A stretch of DNA of 64,000 bases from NCBI GenBank assembly GCA_905182985.1, contig CAJJDN010000177.1, positions 1 through 64,000 on the forward strand, written 5' to 3'. Source of the stretch: Paramecium sonneborni. Its lineage: Eukaryota > Ciliophora > Oligohymenophorea > Peniculida > Parameciidae. Below the pieces are notes generated by a model. The model did not search any database, was not told where the DNA came from, and was given only the letters and a program-made list of their open reading frames with translations. Each line of letters begins with the position of its first letter. The first letter of the stretch is position 1. Of this stretch, positions 61,851-64,000 are shown piece by piece. A program made the translations under genes and the position numbers.

Positions 61851-63827
61851 ATGAGTATTAAGATTAATCAAAGAATTCTTTAAGTAAAGTATTTGTGTGT
61901 ATGGAAAGTATGTATATTATAAAGGATATAAAAATGATTGTTGGATTTTAATCAGAAAAGATAGTAAGATTATGATGTTCTTAAGTAATATAATTGATAA
62001 AATAATCTATCATATAATGAAAACAAAGTTTTGGAGCGCTTATAATGAAAATGTTAAGATTGGAGAGATTTTGATAAAGTCTGAATTTTAGAGAAAAGGA
62101 AAGCTTCGATATTTAGGTGGGAGTGAGACTATGCTGATAATATTCGAGGTTTCAATGAGAGTTTAAACATAAGGACCCCCAATTCAAAAAGGCTAAGAAA
62201 TACACAATGATTGACTTTGATCTGAAATTTGAGATGATTCGAACAGCTCCAAAGATGAAACCAGGATGTTAGATAGTAAAACTATCAGGAAATGCTCGAG
62301 CTGATTAAGTTAAGAGCGAAAATATAGAGAAACTTGGAGATGCGACTGGGTTGTGGCTATTTAGAGATGAAGACCATAGGTATGAGTTAGTTGCACATTC
62401 TTTGATACTTACATAATGGAGATGGTTCTTAGGAAAGCGTATCAATTAGTATGGGTTCCATCACTTGTTCAAGGTTTTTAAGAAGATTGGAAAAGGAAAC
62501 TTTGCATCAGTCTATTTAGCAGAAAGAGTTGAAGATGGATAATAAATGGCTATCAAAGCATTCTCTAAAAGTGTGGCATATGCTGAAGAAAATGGAAAAG
62601 AAGGTTTAATGAATGAAATCAAATTAATGCGATAATTAGATCATCCAAATATTATCAAGTTACATGAAGTTCATGAAACAACTAATTCATTGTATGTTTG
62701 TTTAGAATTGTTAGAAGGAGGTTAATTATATGAGTAATTGAAGAAAAAAGTCATTTTTTCTAATAAAGAAATATTAACTATTATTAAAGGATTGTTAGAA
62801 GGTATTGCTCATAACTTTTGTAATCATAGGTCTAAAACATATACATTCCAAAGATATCATGCATAGAGATATCAAATTAGAAAATATCTTATTCAAAAAG
62901 CCAAATTAAATAGAGTCTGTATGTCTTGCAGATTTTGGATTAGCGACATTAGTTAATGAAGAAGTGTATTTATATTGTAGATGTGGAACACCAGGGTATA
63001 TAATGAATAATATTAGATAGATTTGTTGCTCCTGAAGTAATCAACATAAAAGATCTTACAACGAAATACGATAAAGTTTGTGATATATATTCATTGGGTT
63101 TAGTATTTCATTTACTGTTAACTGGTAAGCCAGCATTCACTGGACGTAGTTATACAACAATTGTAAATTAAAATAAGGAAGCAAAAATTCAATGGAAATC
63201 GTCAGCGTTTGATATAATTCCAAAAGCAGCATTAAATTTATTAAAAAGAATGTTAGAGACAGATCCAAAATAAAGAATAACAGCAGAAGAAGCATTAAAG
63301 CATAATTATTTTAATCCATATCATATTCCAAACATTGCATAATTTGAAGATGAAAATATCGATATAGATGATAGTTGTTAATTAGATTAAAGATTATAAA
63401 AGATTAACGATCTAAATAATAAGTTTGATATGATGAGAATAAATCAACTTACAAATTCACCTATAAGATCACCAAATATAAGAGCAACTTAAACCTAGGC
63501 TATGAAAGATTAAATGAAAGAGAGTGTGCAATTATAAGAATAAATGATTATGCATACTCCAGTTATAACTGGTAGAGTAGAGAGTATTGATGGTATATGT
63601 GATATTAATTGAGTTTAATAGATTCTCCTGTTGAAGGTTCAAAATAGCAATAAAAAATAAAAGAAGGTTTATCAAAACATAAGAGACAAGAATCATTGAA
63701 TTTCCTTCAAAAATATAAATAATAATAATAGTAATAAGTTAACGATGATGAATAATTGCATTAATAAGAGGATTGTAGAGAACCTGCCATTTAATAAGTG
63801 AAATAGAGTTTAAGCAAAAATTTATGA
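61851..63827 (+). CDS. Ser/Thr protein kinase (CAMK-like) with N-terminal PH-like region
   Basis: Five introns (25, 25, 28, 25 and 29 nt) leave exactly 615 codons. After a first exon of 11 codons comes a PH-like stretch (YVYYKGYKNDCW, ILIRKDSKIMMF, LWLFRDEDHRYELVAHS). The kinase domain begins IGKGNFASVYLAE, with the catalytic Lys in MAIKAF, then HRDIKLEN (catalytic Asp), DFGLATL (metal-binding Asp), GTPGFVAPEV and DIYSLGLVFHLLLTG, so all key residues are present. The C-terminal 170 residues are Gln-rich and probably disordered. The family is expanded in Paramecium and belongs near CAMK kinases. Start chosen at ATG 61851 because a 25-nt intron then brings the YVYYKGYK block into frame. Confidence 0.88.
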
Positions 63828-63886
63828 TTTACATAAGCTTATGATATATCAATTAGTATTAATTATAGATTATTATTAATATTTAA

Positions 63887-64000
63887 ATGGAAAACTAATT
63901 TGAACTTGAGTAAAATAATAGGTATATGTGTGATGTGATTAATAGTAAATCTGAAGTAATTCTTGAGAAATGTCTAACAATGATGAGACCTGAAGGTTTA
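63887..64000 (+). CDS. Start of an unknown gene, cut by window end
   Basis: ATG 63887 opens a frame of 38 codons (MENQFELEQNNRYMCDV..) to the window edge without TGA. It contains EKCLTMMRPEGL. Too short to identify. Confidence 0.4.

Noticed and set aside
1..64000. CRISPR arrays, bacterial operons, insertion sequences, rRNA or tRNA genes
   Set aside because: No spaced repeat array, Shine-Dalgarno pattern, transposase with DDE motifs, or tRNA/rRNA-like GC-rich folded block was seen; the code and introns are those of a ciliate.

Overview
This window is the somatic (macronuclear-type) DNA of a ciliate, most likely Paramecium. Four things in the sequence show it. Base composition is very AT-rich. 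In nearly every gene TAA and TAG occur freely inside conserved domains where glutamine fits, and only TGA ends genes (genetic code 6). The genes are split by tiny GT..AG introns of about 19 to 34 nt, and removing them restores frame and conserved motifs. Genes are packed closely on both strands. Conclusions drawn with the standard code (many short ORFs) are misleading here; all gene calls below use TAA/TAG = Gln.

Layout. 1-1000: non-coding, with a short CCCAAA telomere-like run at the very start. 1001-11100: a giant cysteine-rich membrane protein. 13491-17225: a PAP2 phosphatase, a RanBP2-type zinc-finger protein, a cyclin, and a small SelK/SelS-like protein with two in-frame TGA codons followed by a SECIS-like hairpin (probable selenoprotein). 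17572-19369 (minus): an HTH protein and a coiled-coil protein. 19386-22698 (plus): an acyl-carrier-protein-like protein without the usual serine, a sortilin/Vps10 receptor, and a UBC9-like E2. 22749-33424 (minus): a coiled-coil protein, a large type I membrane protein, axonemal dynein light chain p28, and an unknown protein. 33512-35375 (plus): a RINGv+FHA protein and a small one-TM protein. 35446-36487 (minus): a laforin-like CBM20 phosphatase. 36979-37362 (plus): an unknown protein. 37559-52165 (minus): a coiled-coil protein, a 7.2-kb BEACH/WD40 protein with a 24-residue polyglutamine tract encoded purely by TAA, three low-complexity or coiled-coil proteins, deoxyhypusine hydroxylase, and another coiled-coil protein. 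52166-54924: 2.8 kb of very AT-rich, apparently gene-free DNA. 54925-60904 (minus): coiled-coil, unknown and MORN-repeat proteins. 61367-61631 (minus): HSBP1. 61851-64000 (plus): a Ser/Thr kinase and the start of another gene.

Assembly. Five single N bases (8750, 12556, 31677, 54205, 59694) mark contig joins. At four of them the 1.2-1.4 kb before the N is repeated exactly, starting right after an upstream point, so contig overlaps were not merged. The apparent tandem copies of the giant gene's 3' part, the PAP2 5' end, the p28 gene and the MORN gene are therefore artefacts. At the fifth join only 132 bp are shared, and the two contigs then diverge at a TA dinucleotide. This is the pattern expected if one contig kept a germline-limited segment.

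Biology. Several genes fit ciliate cilia, membrane traffic and surface functions: p28 inner-arm dynein chain, MORN and coiled-coil proteins, BEACH, sortilin, and large ectodomain proteins. Others are general housekeeping: DOHH, HSBP1, cyclin, E2, glucan phosphatase. The genes are individual transcription units, not operons.
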